NCBI GenBank assembly: GCA_018398765.1
Contig: JAHBMJ010000152.1
Span: 2,664 to 55,239 of the forward strand
Reading direction: 5' to 3'
From: Chromera velia
Lineage: Eukaryota; Sar; Chromeraceae
DNA: 52,576 bases
The translations under genes and the position numbers were made by a program. Below the pieces are notes generated by a model. The model was given only the letters and a program-made list of their open reading frames with translations, did no database searches and was not told where the DNA came from. Below, piece by piece: positions 35,337 through 46,214 of the stretch (the first letter of the stretch is position 1; each line of letters starts with the position of its first letter).

Positions 35337-37731
35337 TCATGTTTCCGCACATTATATCTGCGTAGGTCTGCGCCGCCAAATGTCTCAAAAGAAGAGAGGG
35401 TGGTATCGCAGAAAAGAGAGAAAACCCATGGTGTTTTTGGGGAAGAAAGCTTCGGAAAGCAGCGTCGTCGAAGGCGAGAAAGAGAAAGCCCGACGGATCC
35501 ACAGAGACACACACGCAAATTGGGTGGCTGATCGATCGATCGATCGATTGAGCTATGAATTCCGAATTGACGGTAAGAAAATGAATGAAGAAAAAGGAGG
35601 GAGCTCAGGAAGGACGGGGGGGGGGACGATGCATGAAGGACAGGGGGGCTGGCAGACAAAATCCAAAAGAGAAGAAAGGAAGGGATAAAAAGTTTGAAAG
35701 AGAAACAGAAACGTTAGAGCACTCATGGAGGTGAAGTTCCACTGTGCGGCCCTGCATGATGCCTTCTCATCTCCTCTTTGTGTTTTTTGTCTTTTTTTTC
35801 TTTTTCTTCTTCTTCTTCTTCTTCTGCTTTTTTCTCCTCGCCTGTTCCGCTTCGATCTTTCTCCATTTCCCTGTTCTCTCCATCCCCTGTTCTTCCCGTC
35901 CGCTCTTTTTCCTTCCTCTTCTCTCTTCGTCTCCTGCTGTCCTGTCCCGTCTTTGTCGCTTGCTCCACGCCCCTCCTCCTCTTCTCTCCTCCTATCTTCT
36001 CTTCGCTCCTCATCTTCTCCCTTTTTTTCCGTTCTTCTCTTTTCCCCTTCTGCTGGAGGGAAAAATGTAATCACCATCCGGCCATACAAAGACAGACAGC
36101 TAGCGCATGTGCATGCATGTGAATACTACAACGTCATGCATGCAGCGCGACTATGCAAGGGTCTCCTCAGTCAACACACGCTCCTCACGCACATGCAATT
36201 AACTTGCATTGATGCTTCTCTACTCACCGCAGACCATCAACGCTATTCTCCTCCTGGGTCCCTGCTGGGACGGCACTTCTCTCTCCCCCCCTCTCTCTCC
36301 CTCCTTCCCCTCTTGTTTCTTTTCAAGAGGGACAAACTCGATACTCTCGCACTGTGCCGTCTCGCCAATTCTCCTCTCGCTTCCGGTGCCGATGCGCTGA
36401 GCCTCCACGGCCGCACTCGACATCAAACAGCTCAGCGGCAGCGTGTTGAACATCTGACGGGCCCAGTGGTCAGGTTTCCCTCTCTGGCAGTTGTCGTGAT
36501 AGACAGCGGCTTGGGTGACGTGATAGGGCACTCCGTCGTATAGATGGCACAGGTCCCGATTCCATCTGGGAGGGAGTTTGCCTACCAGGTTTGGGTGTCC
36601 TGGTATTTTGGCGAAAGAACTGAACACACGCTGATCGCCCCTACTCTCCAGCTGTACGCCTGTCTTTTCTGTCATCTCGTGGAGCGTCCACGCCATCAAC
36701 CCCTCCCAATCCTTTGCACCCTCCCACAAGTCAGGCTCTACTAAGGCTAGATTTCTAATGCGCTCAAGATAAAGAAACATGGTGCAACTGCAGAGCGGGT
36801 CAAACATCATTCGAAGGAGTTCTTCCTCGGGCCCCTCCTCACAGAGGTCCCAGAGGTCTGCGGGGTCTTGGACGAACACGGCGTCGGTATCGATGTAGAT
36901 GGCCTTCTCGACTCCGGGGAAAAGACGGGGAAGCATCAGCTTGGCCTTGCCGAACTCTAGATTGTGATTCTCGACCAATTCCCCGTAGCAATTCGCACTG
37001 TCCCTCCATAGAACAATCTGCTGCTTCGCGACTGTCCTGATATTCCATTTGACCGAGATGCGCGCATGGCGCATCTCAACAGTCTCTTTTAATTCGTTGA
37101 AGAACGACGCACTCTTCTCATCAGTGGCAATGTTCAGCTCCACAGGTCGAGACGAGAGCATGATGATGCTCTTCAAAAGGCCAAGAAATTCGTGTGCTAG
37201 GACGTTCTCGTCGCTCCCCTCGTTCCTTCCTGCGACTATCGTGAACACCAGTGGCTTTGCAGAATGATTGTACTTTTCATTTCTGAATGCCTCACAGACT
37301 TCTCTGCTGTTCTGCAGGAAGAACTTCTCCCTCGCACGCGCCTTTGTGTTCTGCATAATTTTGGCGATGCTTTCGGGGGTGAATGTGGGGGTTTCCTCCT
37401 GTCCCGCTGGCTTGTCCACTTCAAACTTTGTCTGCCACGAGCACTCTGAAGGAACTTTTTCCGCTGCTCTCTGCAAGGCGGCAGTTTTCTTGTCGGTTGG
37501 GCTCTCAAAGTTTTCCAGGGCCATGAGAATCTCCTGCTTCAATTCGTCAACCCACGGGGGCCTCACATCCCCTCCTGGATCAAATCGAGTGATCGAGGGC
37601 TCTGGGTCTTGAAGTGAAGACCCTCGGACAGACTGTGTGTCGGACACACTCGCACGAAAGGACAGGAGCGTGACCGTCGACCACAGCACAAAGAGAATCA
37701 TAATGCCGACACGCAGAAGAGAAACTGCCAT
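33777..37731 (-). CDS. Two-domain glycosyltransferase: GT8-type domain fused to a second glycosyltransferase-like domain
   Basis: Exons 37731-36228, 35078-34718 and 34461-33777 give 2,550 coding bases, 849 aa, ending in TGA. Phases 1 and 2 close at the two junctions. A membrane anchor at residues about 5-25 with a short N-terminus predicts a type II Golgi or ER protein. Residues about 160-440 look like family GT8: FTIVAGRN, then [20 protein letters not shown], where D281-T-D283 is the DxD metal-binding motif, and a late YHDNC. A charged linker follows. The second domain starts across the first junction (RRRIALMVC joined to [10 protein letters not shown]) and includes [23 protein letters not shown] and [17 protein letters not shown]. 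This pattern is seen in poorly characterised algal and oomycete glycosyltransferase-like proteins. The ATG at 37731 is preferred because the frame upstream lacks another ATG. Read without splicing, exon 1 would stop just after the donor (GTGAGTAG). Sugar and acceptor are unknown. Confidence 0.8.
35101..35336. repeat. Compound (GT)n/(TC)n/(GA)n repeat
   Basis: Two near-identical blocks of (TG)n, GCGCGCGTGCG and (TC)n, then a third TG block and a GA run. It lies in intron 1 of the glycosyltransferase gene, about 20 bp before exon 2 at 35078. Confidence 0.85.
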
Positions 37732-37988
37732 ACTGGTTTGATTTGACCGAGAAAGCAATGCTTGATTTATCGAAGGAACATGCAATCCAGTGTTGTCTGT
37801 ACTTGTATACAAAGCTACACATACATATATATGTTAGTGTAGACGGTCAGTTTTGACGAAGTAAAAACTCGACTTCAATCAAGGAGTAATGCAGCTGGTC
37901 CGTCGACCGCACTTCGAATCCACTTCAATGTCAGTTTCCAGTGAACTTTCCACTTTTCCTGCAACAACAACGGGACAATTAACGGAAC

Positions 37989-38520
37989 AACGCGCGCGCA
38001 TGCACGTCAATCGATCGCGTGCATGCATGCCCGCGTGCATGCGTCAGACCGCGGCCGCGTGCGTCATGCAGAGGCCCCGGCCGCGGCCGCGACTGACTTG
38101 GTGCATGCATGCATCCGATTATTTTTTTAAAAGAATTGCGAAAAGTTATATATACGAGATACACCCAACTAGTTGGGAGAGTGCCTCGGGGGGCCCTTTA
38201 GGGGGTCCGCAAATTTGATTGATGCGCATGATGCGCACCATCGGGGGCTTGGGCATGTCTTGTGCAGGTGCATGGGGCGGGGGCCCGGAGAGGTGATAAG
38301 AGTGCTGCATGGGGCGCGGGCCACGGCAACGCACACGAAGTATGTTTTTCGGGACCGCGCGAGCATGCACTTGCAGCATCGCCCCTGACATCGGTACGGA
38401 GAAGGGCACCGTGCGTATCCCTTCCTGGCCAACCCTCCACCACCACCGCCCCCCTATTTGAACGTGCGTTAGGGTAGTTGACCGACCCGCTGCCACCACC
38501 GCCACGTCAGGGGACCTTTT
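37989..38520. other. GC-rich palindromic block upstream of the glycosyltransferase gene
   Basis: Bases 37,989-38,110 hold repeated GCATGC/TGCATGCA palindromes and two GCGGCCGC sites. Bases 38,160-38,520 continue GC-rich. No frame here has domain support. It could be a CpG-rich promoter region between the minus gene starting at 37731 and the plus exon at 38864. Confidence 0.5.
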
Positions 38521-38863
38521 ATGGCGCGGAGTTGATTTTCTCTAGTGGAAGATTTGTTGCATGCGTACATGTGACTGACCTTCATCACTGCATATACATA
38601 TATAGACATACATCTTCAAGGTGTAGGGAAAACCAACCTGGACAATTAAGCTCAACATCCAACCAAGCATCCACTCTGCTCCCGCTGTCGTTGTCTTCCG
38701 GCTTGCTTCGCCAGCACCTGTGCAGAGCGTTCATCCGTAGATCCCGACGCGTGGAAGTCGAGGGTCACCATACGAACCTTGAATTGACTCCATAGCAAAC
38801 ACGCTCGAATGCGCAATTTGAAACCAGCAAATAGAAAGAAAGGGGACGAGACAAAGGAAAGTT

Positions 38864-38894
38864 ATGAGTAGTCACGAAGAGTTTTTGACAAACG
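38864..38894 (+). CDS. Candidate first coding exon of an unknown plus-strand gene
   Basis: ATG then SSHEEFLTN and one base before a strong donor, GTGAGTAC. A possible next exon from 38996 (after GCATGCAG) continues ASTKILDRETSL in frame to a TGA near 39063. Just beyond, DDPYFVLFSTMRMHGSR is open in another frame up to a GTAAGG donor at about 39113. The LTR element follows at 39446, so later exons may be lost or lie beyond it. Confidence 0.35.
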
Positions 38895-39445
38895 GTGAGT
38901 ACGTAGATCGGTCACTATCTTCTTTGATGCTTGTACATGTTTGGGTCGTACATACATATTTCCGTAAATGGACCTTCTTCACCTCGTGCATGCAGCTTCA
39001 ACTAAAATTCTAGACCGTGAAACTTCCCTCGTACTGAGAACCAAGAGTCTTTGGCCTCAGAGATGATCCCTACTTTGTGTTGTTCTCGACTATGCGTATG
39101 CATGGATCAAGAGGTAAGGCCGGAAGGACGCCGAGAGGGCCACATCCGCCTCCGTGTGCCTGCCCACCTCACTGTCTGTCAGTCGGTCAGTCCGCCTGTC
39201 TATGTGTCTGCTCTGCGTATGTATGTTTACTTATCTTTTTGTTTGCTTGCTGACTTGCTTGCTTACCTGCCTGCCTGCCACTCTCCCTTCCCCCTTTCCT
39301 CTTTTCCTCCCTTCCTCCCTTCCTCTGTACCTCCCTGCCTGCATTACTCCTAGCTGACTGCAATTGCTAGCAGCCATTGCTTGCATTACTCTTAGCAAAT
39401 TGTGCAAGGACAAGAATGAACAGACCCAAAATAAATGGCCCAGTC

Positions 39446-39740
39446 TGTAAGCAGAATACGGGGCTAGAACTCTCAACGCTAATGATGTGCATTCAGAGTT
39501 CATAGACTATAAGAGTTTGACCTAGAGAGGTTTGTACATTGTTCCTTCGATCAAGCTAGTCCAACGATCATTAGCGATCGTTAGCTAATTTGAATGCATG
39601 CAGATCGATGTCACTTTATTCAGTCCTGCGCTAAGCCACACTTATTGAAGTCCGTGCGCGCATCGCCGCGGCGCCGCCGGCCTCGCGGCTCCGCCACTCT
39701 GCGGGTCCGTCGCGTACTCACCGCTCGTAGCCTGCCTACA
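39446..39740 (-). repeat. Left LTR (3' LTR of the minus-strand element)
   Basis: 295 bp, plus-strand TGTAAGCAG...GCCTACA, so TG...CA ends. It aligns along its length with 45357-45659. It lacks a short ATAGACTC duplication present in the other LTR. Confidence 0.88.
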
Positions 39741-39960
39741 CCTGCCTGCTGCTTCGAAACCGACGTCCACGCTCGGTTCCAGTGCCTGCACACATCCATA
39801 ACTAATCGACCTCGTGGCATTGATTAATAACATGCACCTGCACACTTCATCGAGCCATAAATGAACGAAGCAAGTCGGAATGCAGAGTTCGACACCTATA
39901 CTGCCACCTTGCATCTATGCATGACGCAGGATAGATTTGTTTTCTGCCTCAAATCACTTA

Positions 39961-40503
39961 CTAGGGAATTTCATCTTCCCAAAACTCATACACACGCATT
40001 CCACTCCACAAACCTCTTAGTTCTGCCCATACTGATTTCACTTTTCTACTTCTTAATTGCCACCTACACCTGCTCGTTGCTTGCTTCTCTTTCTCCTGCT
40101 GTCTCTTCTTTTCTTTGAAGGCATGCAATGCCTCCTTTGCATATGTCAGGTTAACAGCAGGCTCCCATGATGCATTCTCTTTACTTTCTCCTTCCCACCA
40201 CACCAGGTAGTACGCCTGTTTATCTATCTTTCTGTGGTCGAGAATCTCTTTTACTTCATACTCAATCTCTTCTGATGTAGGCAACCGAACAGCAGGCAGA
40301 GGATCATCCTTCCTTCTCTCATACTTCTTCAGGTATGATACACTTACTCTAATCACATTATGACCGTTCATTCCTGCAGAGAATATGAGCTCATACGCGT
40401 TGCTCTCCATCTTTTTCTCTACCTCGAATGGTCCATAAAATACAGGCTCAAGCTTCCCGCTTAGCTTTCTGCTTCCCTTAAAATATGCATTGTGTACAAG
40501 CAA
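39961..40503 (-). pseudogene. Pol C-terminus: GPY/F-like region and chromodomain
   Basis: Starts LVHNAYFKGSRK, then FYGPFEVEKKMESNAYEL (GPY/F-like integrase tail), then the chromodomain EYEVKEILDHR, YYLVWWEGESKENASWEP. The chromodomain marks chromoviruses, where it guides integration to particular chromatin. This frame is shifted relative to the integrase frame ending at 40544. It ends in TAG followed by TAA. Confidence 0.85.
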
Positions 40504-40543
40504 AAAATCCCCTAGAGCAAATAAAACCTCTTGTCTGTGTGGA

Positions 40544-43500
40544 TCAGACTACTTGTTGAGCTGCTCGTTCTCTTGTTTGCTTAAGTCTCTCCTTTGCTCT
40601 CATGATTTCTGCCTCTCTGCGATCTGCAAAGTCTGCTGCTGGCGAACAGAATGATTTAGAACGCACAGAGACAGAAGGCAGGCGAACCGGGTCACGTCCG
40701 TACAGAAAGCGAAAAGGAGACATGCCTGTGGCTGGATGTACTGAATCACGATACGCAAACTGACAAGAACACAACCACTTCGGCCAGTCCATTTGATGCT
40801 CGTTCACGAAACAACACAACATCTGTTCGATGGTCTGGTTGTCTCTCTCTGTCTGTCCATCTGACTGTGGGTGTCCTCTTGTGCTCATATTCAATTTTGT
40901 GCCCCATAGCCGAGCGAGTTCCTTCCAAAATGCAGAGAGAAAACGAGGATCACGGTCACTGACCACTGATTGGAGCATCCCATGCTCGTAGACAATCCTC
41001 TCAAAGACCACCTCGGCTGTCCCTTCTGCTGTAATCTCTTGTGAAACTGCAGCAAAGAAAGGAGTTTTGGAGAGACGATCAACCACAGAGAGGATTCCAT
41101 CTACCTCTTCTCCTTTAAACACCACCCTCGGGAGTCCAAATACAAAATCAAGAGAAATAGACTGAAAAGAAAATTCAGGAATAGACAGAGGTTGGAGCAA
41201 TCCATACTGCTTCTCAGTCAGCCTCTTTACTCTTTGACAGGCATCACACTTTCTGACGTACTGAACAACCGATGCATACATATGTGGCCAATAGAAACTC
41301 CCTGCCAGTTTTAAATATGTTTTCTCTGCCCCCAAATGCCCCCCTGCGGCCATATCATGATGTTCATAGATGAGGTTTCTTTGTAGTCTCTCTGTCGGGA
41401 TGGCCAGTCTGTCATTGAAATAGAGCAGTCCGTCTTCTATCTGAAACTTCGGAAGAATCAGCCGCAAGTGTCGAGGACCAGGCACCTCTTTCTCAGGGTC
41501 TTTGTCAGGGTCTTCAATTTGGAGCCTTGCTTCAAGCACTTCCTTCACCTCCGTCCAGAATTTCTCTTCTTCATATCCTTTCTTTATCCTTTCCAGTAAT
41601 TCCTCATCCGGCTGCACTCTTGATTCCATTTGTAACAATTGATACACTTCTTTTCTTTCTTTATCTTTTTTTTCTTTCTGAGCGTTCACCCCAGGGCACC
41701 TGCTCAGCGCATCTGCCATGCGATTTCGAGCACCGGGCACGTACCTTGGAGTGATGCCGATCTCGTCGAACATGCTGACAAATCTGCGCATACATGGAGA
41801 CATTAAGGTGCGGTCAGCGGACACATTCACATATTTAAGAGACTCATGATCTGACCACACCTTGGTTGTATGACTAACGTATGGCCTCCACGATTTGACC
41901 GCAAACACGCAGGAAAGAAATTCTTTATCTCTGATCAGATATTTGAGCTTTGCCTGTGTCATTCTACATGATGCGAATGCATACGGATGGAGCCAGCCGA
42001 TCTCAAGATCTTCCTGCATGAGCGCGGCAGCGAGTGTTTCTGTCGATTCGCATGCATCCACAAAAATTTCGAAGGGACGCGCAGGGTTAGGAATGTAGAG
42101 TTCGACAGTATTCTTCACTGCTCGCTTTACTGCTTCAAAGCTTTCTTCCTCTTTCTTCCCCCACTCAAACGATTTATTTCCCTTCAGCAATGCATACAAA
42201 GGGCCTGCTTTCTCACTGAAGCGAGAAACAAACCGTCTCACCTAATTTACAAACCTCAAAAACGAAAGCACTTCATTTCTGTTCTTAGGAGTAGGCCACT
42301 TACTGACTTGGTCTGTCTTGCTCTGCTCGGGCCGCACTCTGGTCCTGGAGATCTTCAGCCCGAAAAATGTTACCTCAGTCTGCATGAAATGGCATTTCGA
42401 CAATTTTGCATACAATTTATTTTCACTCAACAAACACAAAACAATTCTGATGTGTCTCTTGTGCTCTTCTCTTGTACGTGAATAAATCAAAATGTCATCC
42501 AGAAAAACTGAAACAAAACGGTCAACACAAGAGCGAAGAGCAAATTGAATCAACCTCATCGCTGCAGGAGGCGCGTTTGTCAACCCAAAAGAAACAACCA
42601 GCCACTCAAAAGAACCATAGCGTGTAGTGAAAGCTGTTTTTGGGATGTCTTCTTCTCTGACCCTCATTTGATGATAATACTGTCTAAGGTCCAGTGTCGT
42701 GAAGAACCGGGCCCCATGCAATCGATCAATCAACTCTTGCGGGTGAGGGAGGGAATGTTTGTCTTTGATAGTAATGCGATTCAAGCCAGTGTAGTCACAA
42801 CACATTCTCATCGAGCCATCTTTCTTTTGTACAAAAAGAACAGGCGCAGCATAAGGAGAAGCAGACGGTCGGATGAATCCTTGTTCAAGGTATGTATCTA
42901 TCTGTCTCCTCAGCTCATCTGTCTCTCCCACTGACAGCCGATAAGGCGAACGGGCAGGAGGTGAATGACTGGGCTCAAGTTCAATTTTGAAATCCAAATG
43001 AGGTCCTCTTGACGGTGGCAGATGAGAGAGACGATCGGGAAAAAGAGACGCATGATCTGCCACAATTCTTTTCACATCCTGAGGAACATCCGCATCTGGT
43101 CGAGAGAGAAAAGCACGCATGTTCGACAAATCAGGGGCCGACCGAGCAGGATGATCAGAAGGAAGAGAAGAGAAAAAGTCAGAAGAGAGAAAATCAGAAC
43201 CCACGTTCCCTCCATCATTCATTCTCCCCTTTCCTTTTCCCTCACTCACTTCAGTTGCATACACGAAGCACTCCTGTTCCCCTTCTCCTGCAGGCCAGTG
43301 TGCCGTCTCCATTCTCACGATATGGCAGACACCACCTTTTCGAATTGCTCGTTTGGCCTGCGCAGAAGAAAGGACAGGAGGGCAAGGTCGATTCTCTTCA
43401 CATGCACCCCCCCGAATAATGACTTCCTGGCCGTTAAAGAAGAAACGAAGAGAACGAGACCAATGACCAAGTTCTGGTTGGTGGACGTCACTCCATTTTC

Positions 43501-43867
43501 TTCCCAAGATGACATCATAGTCGTCCAGGTCAGCCAGCAATGCACCGACTGTCTCTCGATACCCCTGAATACGAAGGGGAACAGAAAGTGCATACTCACT
43601 GACCTCTCGTCCTCTGGGCTTCTTCACGGCCACCCTACATCTCATCGGGGTCCCAAACCTGCGAATATGCAACTGACGCAGGTGTGCAAACTTGCTATCA
43701 ATGAAAATATCATCAGCTCCAATGTCATACAAAACTCTGACTGGAGCACCCGCGACAGTACCGTGATAAACAAAACCAGTCTCAAACAAATCATCCTCAC
43801 CATCCTCTTCCTCACTCAATTCTTCATCTGTTCTCTGCCTTTTATCTTCCTCAACTTCATAACGTAC
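40544..43867 (-). pseudogene. Pol: protease, reverse transcriptase, RNase H, integrase
   Basis: Read from 43867 downwards. The protease-like part has LYDIGADDIFID, where Ile replaces the Ser or Thr of the usual D(S/T)G. The reverse transcriptase has LDLRQYYHQMRV and the catalytic FLDDILIYS. A TAG at 42242-42244 interrupts the frame between reverse transcriptase and the following thumb and RNase H part (DRTLMSPCMRRFVSMFDEIG). The integrase has the HHCC zinc part (HHDMAAGGHLGAEKTY, CDACQR) and the DDE core (SLDFVFGLP, VVSDRDPRF, SDGQTERDN). Catalytic residues are largely intact, but the frame is not. Confidence 0.9.
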
Positions 43868-45330
43868 CTAGTAACGTACCGTCAGGTCGGGTTCGACCAC
43901 GGTCTCGTCATTCTCGTCTCGGCCTCTGATCGTCCTCACCCCAGCTACCCGTCTCGATCCAGCCTTGCACGCTGGTTGATGTCCACTCGGCTGAGGTTGA
44001 GGCGATCCGCCGAAAGAGGGAGACCATGCACGTCTTCTGTCACCGAAGCCAAAGCCTCTTTCAGGTGACATGGGTGAACTTGGACTGTCACCTCTCTGTC
44101 CAGACCTCCCTCTCCCCCCTGTAGGTTGAGTGACTTGATTAATGGGATACGAGAAGGGAAGGGATGGGTAAGGAGGAGGTGGCCAGGGATACCCAGGCGT
44201 CGCCCCAAAACCCGGGACGAAAGGGGCAAATCCTGGAGATGCCCTGGGCGGCCACGGAGATCTGGATTGAGACGTCGTTTGAATGGTCCGCATGTGTGGA
44301 GGAAGTTGAGGTCCATTCCTACACGCGGCCATCATGTGGGTGTTCTCTCCACATAGAAGACACCGATTCAGTCTCCCCCTGCTCTCCCACACCGTCTGTG
44401 GAATCAATGGGTGTCGGGGTGGAAGTCTTCTCGAAGGTCGCACCCCAACGCCACACAATTCTATGGGAGCCGGTCCTGTGGGATCAATCACCGGCCTCGG
44501 ATCAGACGGGGGCCCTCGCGACCAACGGCTTCGAGAGCGCGAACTGGCCTGCTTGAGCCAGATTTCGCTGTCCAACGCCTTCTCCATTGCTTCGTCCAAT
44601 GTTGCCGGCTCCATCCTGTCAGTCTCATACATAATCCCGGGCGGCAAACCCTCAATATAGTCCTCTACGAGATCCTCCTCACTCGCATTTGTGATCTTCA
44701 ACGCGAGAAGGGAGAATTCTTTGTTGTAGTTGTCGACCGTCCCTGTGCACCTGAGGGACAACACCTGCTTTCTCGCCTTCCTCCTCTCATGTTTCTCCTT
44801 ATACCTGCGTCGCAGCACCTCACGCAACGTAGGCTAGTCTGCAAACCCCATGCCTCTCTTCACACGTAAGTCGAACTAGTCCCTCAGCTCCTTGCACAGG
44901 AAGGACTTCGCGAGGCCAAGCTGACGATGAGGAGCAACATTCGCATTGGTAAAGTAGTCGTTGGTATCCGTAATAAACCTCTCCACTGTGTCACGGCGTC
45001 CAGTGAACTCGTCCGGCTGCTTCAGTGCAATCCGAGGAAGCTGCTCTCGTAGATCAGGGCCCTGAGAGGGCACGACAAGCTGCTGTGTACCCTCCTCACT
45101 CATTGGCAGCACCTGAGGAGGCAACTGTGGAGGTGGAGCTGCAACCATCGCCACCAGCCCCTCTATGGTCTGCCGCATCATCTCTTGGGTCTGCTGCAGG
45201 CTGGTGACGGACTGTTCAAGGTTGTACAGTACCGTTCCCACCTGCTTGTTCGTCAAAGGAGCCAAGACTGGAGGTAGTTCTATGATGATAACAGAATTCA
45301 GACTGAATGCAAACAAATCAAAAAGCCTGT
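43868..45330 (-). pseudogene. Gag with CCHC zinc knuckle, interrupted
   Basis: The N-terminal part has a coiled-coil-like stretch (LEQSVTSLQQTQEMM) and a capsid-like region (PDEFTGRRDTVERFITDTND). The C-terminal part continues after two TAG codons (44876-44878 and 44834-44836) with EVLRRRYKEKHERRK and EDLVEDYIEGLPPG. The knuckle is CLLCGENTHMMAAC, which is C-x2-C-x4-H-x4-C. Gag and pol share one frame separated by TAG at 43868, which could be an original readthrough stop. No in-frame ATG is seen at the start. Confidence 0.85.
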
Positions 45331-45353
45331 TCGAAACCTGGCTCTGGTAACCA
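45331..45353 (-). other. Primer binding site, initiator-tRNA-Met type
   Basis: Three bases inside the right LTR, the minus strand reads TGGTTACCAGAGCCAGGTTT, complementary to a tRNA 3' end. It differs by a few bases from the TGGTATCAGAGCCAGGTTT site that plant Ty3/gypsy elements use with initiator tRNA-Met. Confidence 0.75.
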
Positions 45354-45356
45354 GAT

Positions 45357-45659
45357 TGTAAGCAGAATACGGGGCTAGAACTCTCAACGCTAACGATGTG
45401 CACTCAGAGTTCATAGACTCATAGACTATAAGAGTTTGACCTAGAGAGGTTCGTACATTGTTCCTTCGATCAAACCAGTCCAACGATCGTTAACGATCGT
45501 TAGCTAATTCGAATGCATGCAGATCGATGTCACTTTATTCAGTCCTGTGCCAAGCCACACTTATTGAGGTCCGCGCGTATATCGCCGCGGCGCCGCCGGT
45601 CTCGCGGCTCCGCCACTCCGCAGGCCCGTCGCGTACTCGCCACTCATAGCCGGCCTACA
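45357..45659 (-). repeat. Right LTR (5' LTR of the minus-strand element)
   Basis: 303 bp, TGTAAGCAG...GCCTACA on the plus strand, matching the left LTR apart from scattered substitutions and a duplicated CATAGACT near 45,410-45,430. Confidence 0.88.
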
Positions 45660-46210
45660 TCTACCATTTTATACTTATTACTGTGTTTTAACCGTTTTGT
45701 TTAAGGTTTTATTAATTATGATGATGTGTAATTTTAAGAACCCTCGTGTACACTTTGTATTAAGTAATATTTAAAAAGATTTCCCTAGAGATTTCCCATT
45801 TCCAGGGCCCCCCTTTTAGTAAATTTTACATAATAACTTGTTATAATTATTTCAAAGCTACTCCCTGGATGACTAACAATTACTAGCTGGATAATTAAAT
45901 AATTTGAAACATGGGGTGAAACCGCGTGAAACAGTTATTGAGAAAGTCACATAACACAATTAATATATAGGACGCAGCATGCATAACAAAACCCTCGATC
46001 ACATATAAGACTATTATAAGTAAATCGTTCAGCATCAGCAATGAATTTGAGATAGGTGAGTATGTCTGAAGAATTAAATCAAAAGTGGTAGCAGCCCCCA
46101 GGTAGCTTGGCACGCTAAGACACATACAGATGAAGACGGCGTGCGCAGCTCAAAGCTTTGAGAAACTCTTTATTCCAGAAGAACAGTCGCCCACTGGAAA
46201 AACGCCACTT
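45660..46210. other. AT-rich stretch without a gene
   Basis: Nothing recognisable. It is AT-rich sequence after the retrotransposon, with no open frame of note on the plus strand and only short ones on the minus strand. Confidence 0.5.
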
Positions 46211-46214
46211 GCTC

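Larger units (their letters stand above)
39446..45659 (-). mobile_element. Degenerate Ty3/gypsy (chromovirus-like) LTR retrotransposon
   Basis: Two direct LTRs enclose gag, protease, reverse transcriptase, RNase H, integrase and a chromodomain in Ty3/gypsy order, read on the minus strand. A primer site sits next to the right LTR. The coding frame is broken by in-frame TAG codons at 44876, 44834, 43868 and 42242 and by a frameshift near 40550. The LTRs differ by substitutions and small indels, so the copy is old. The flanking 5-mers (CAGTC at 39441-39445; TCTAC at 45660-45664) do not match, so the target duplication is lost or the insertion is rearranged. Confidence 0.92.

Noticed and set aside
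36220-37812. Single-exon 530-aa GT8 gene ending MVCGE
   Set aside because: The extra N-terminal codons start at TTG, not ATG. The last codons are a GTGAGTAG splice donor; the spliced model continues into a second domain.
39960-45330. TAG as a reassigned sense codon
   Set aside because: No in-frame TAG occurs in the long, phase-consistent host exons, so decay of the element is the simpler explanation.
45340-45403. Gag start at 45403
   Set aside because: That codon is GTG inside the LTR; the frame there is only fortuitously open.
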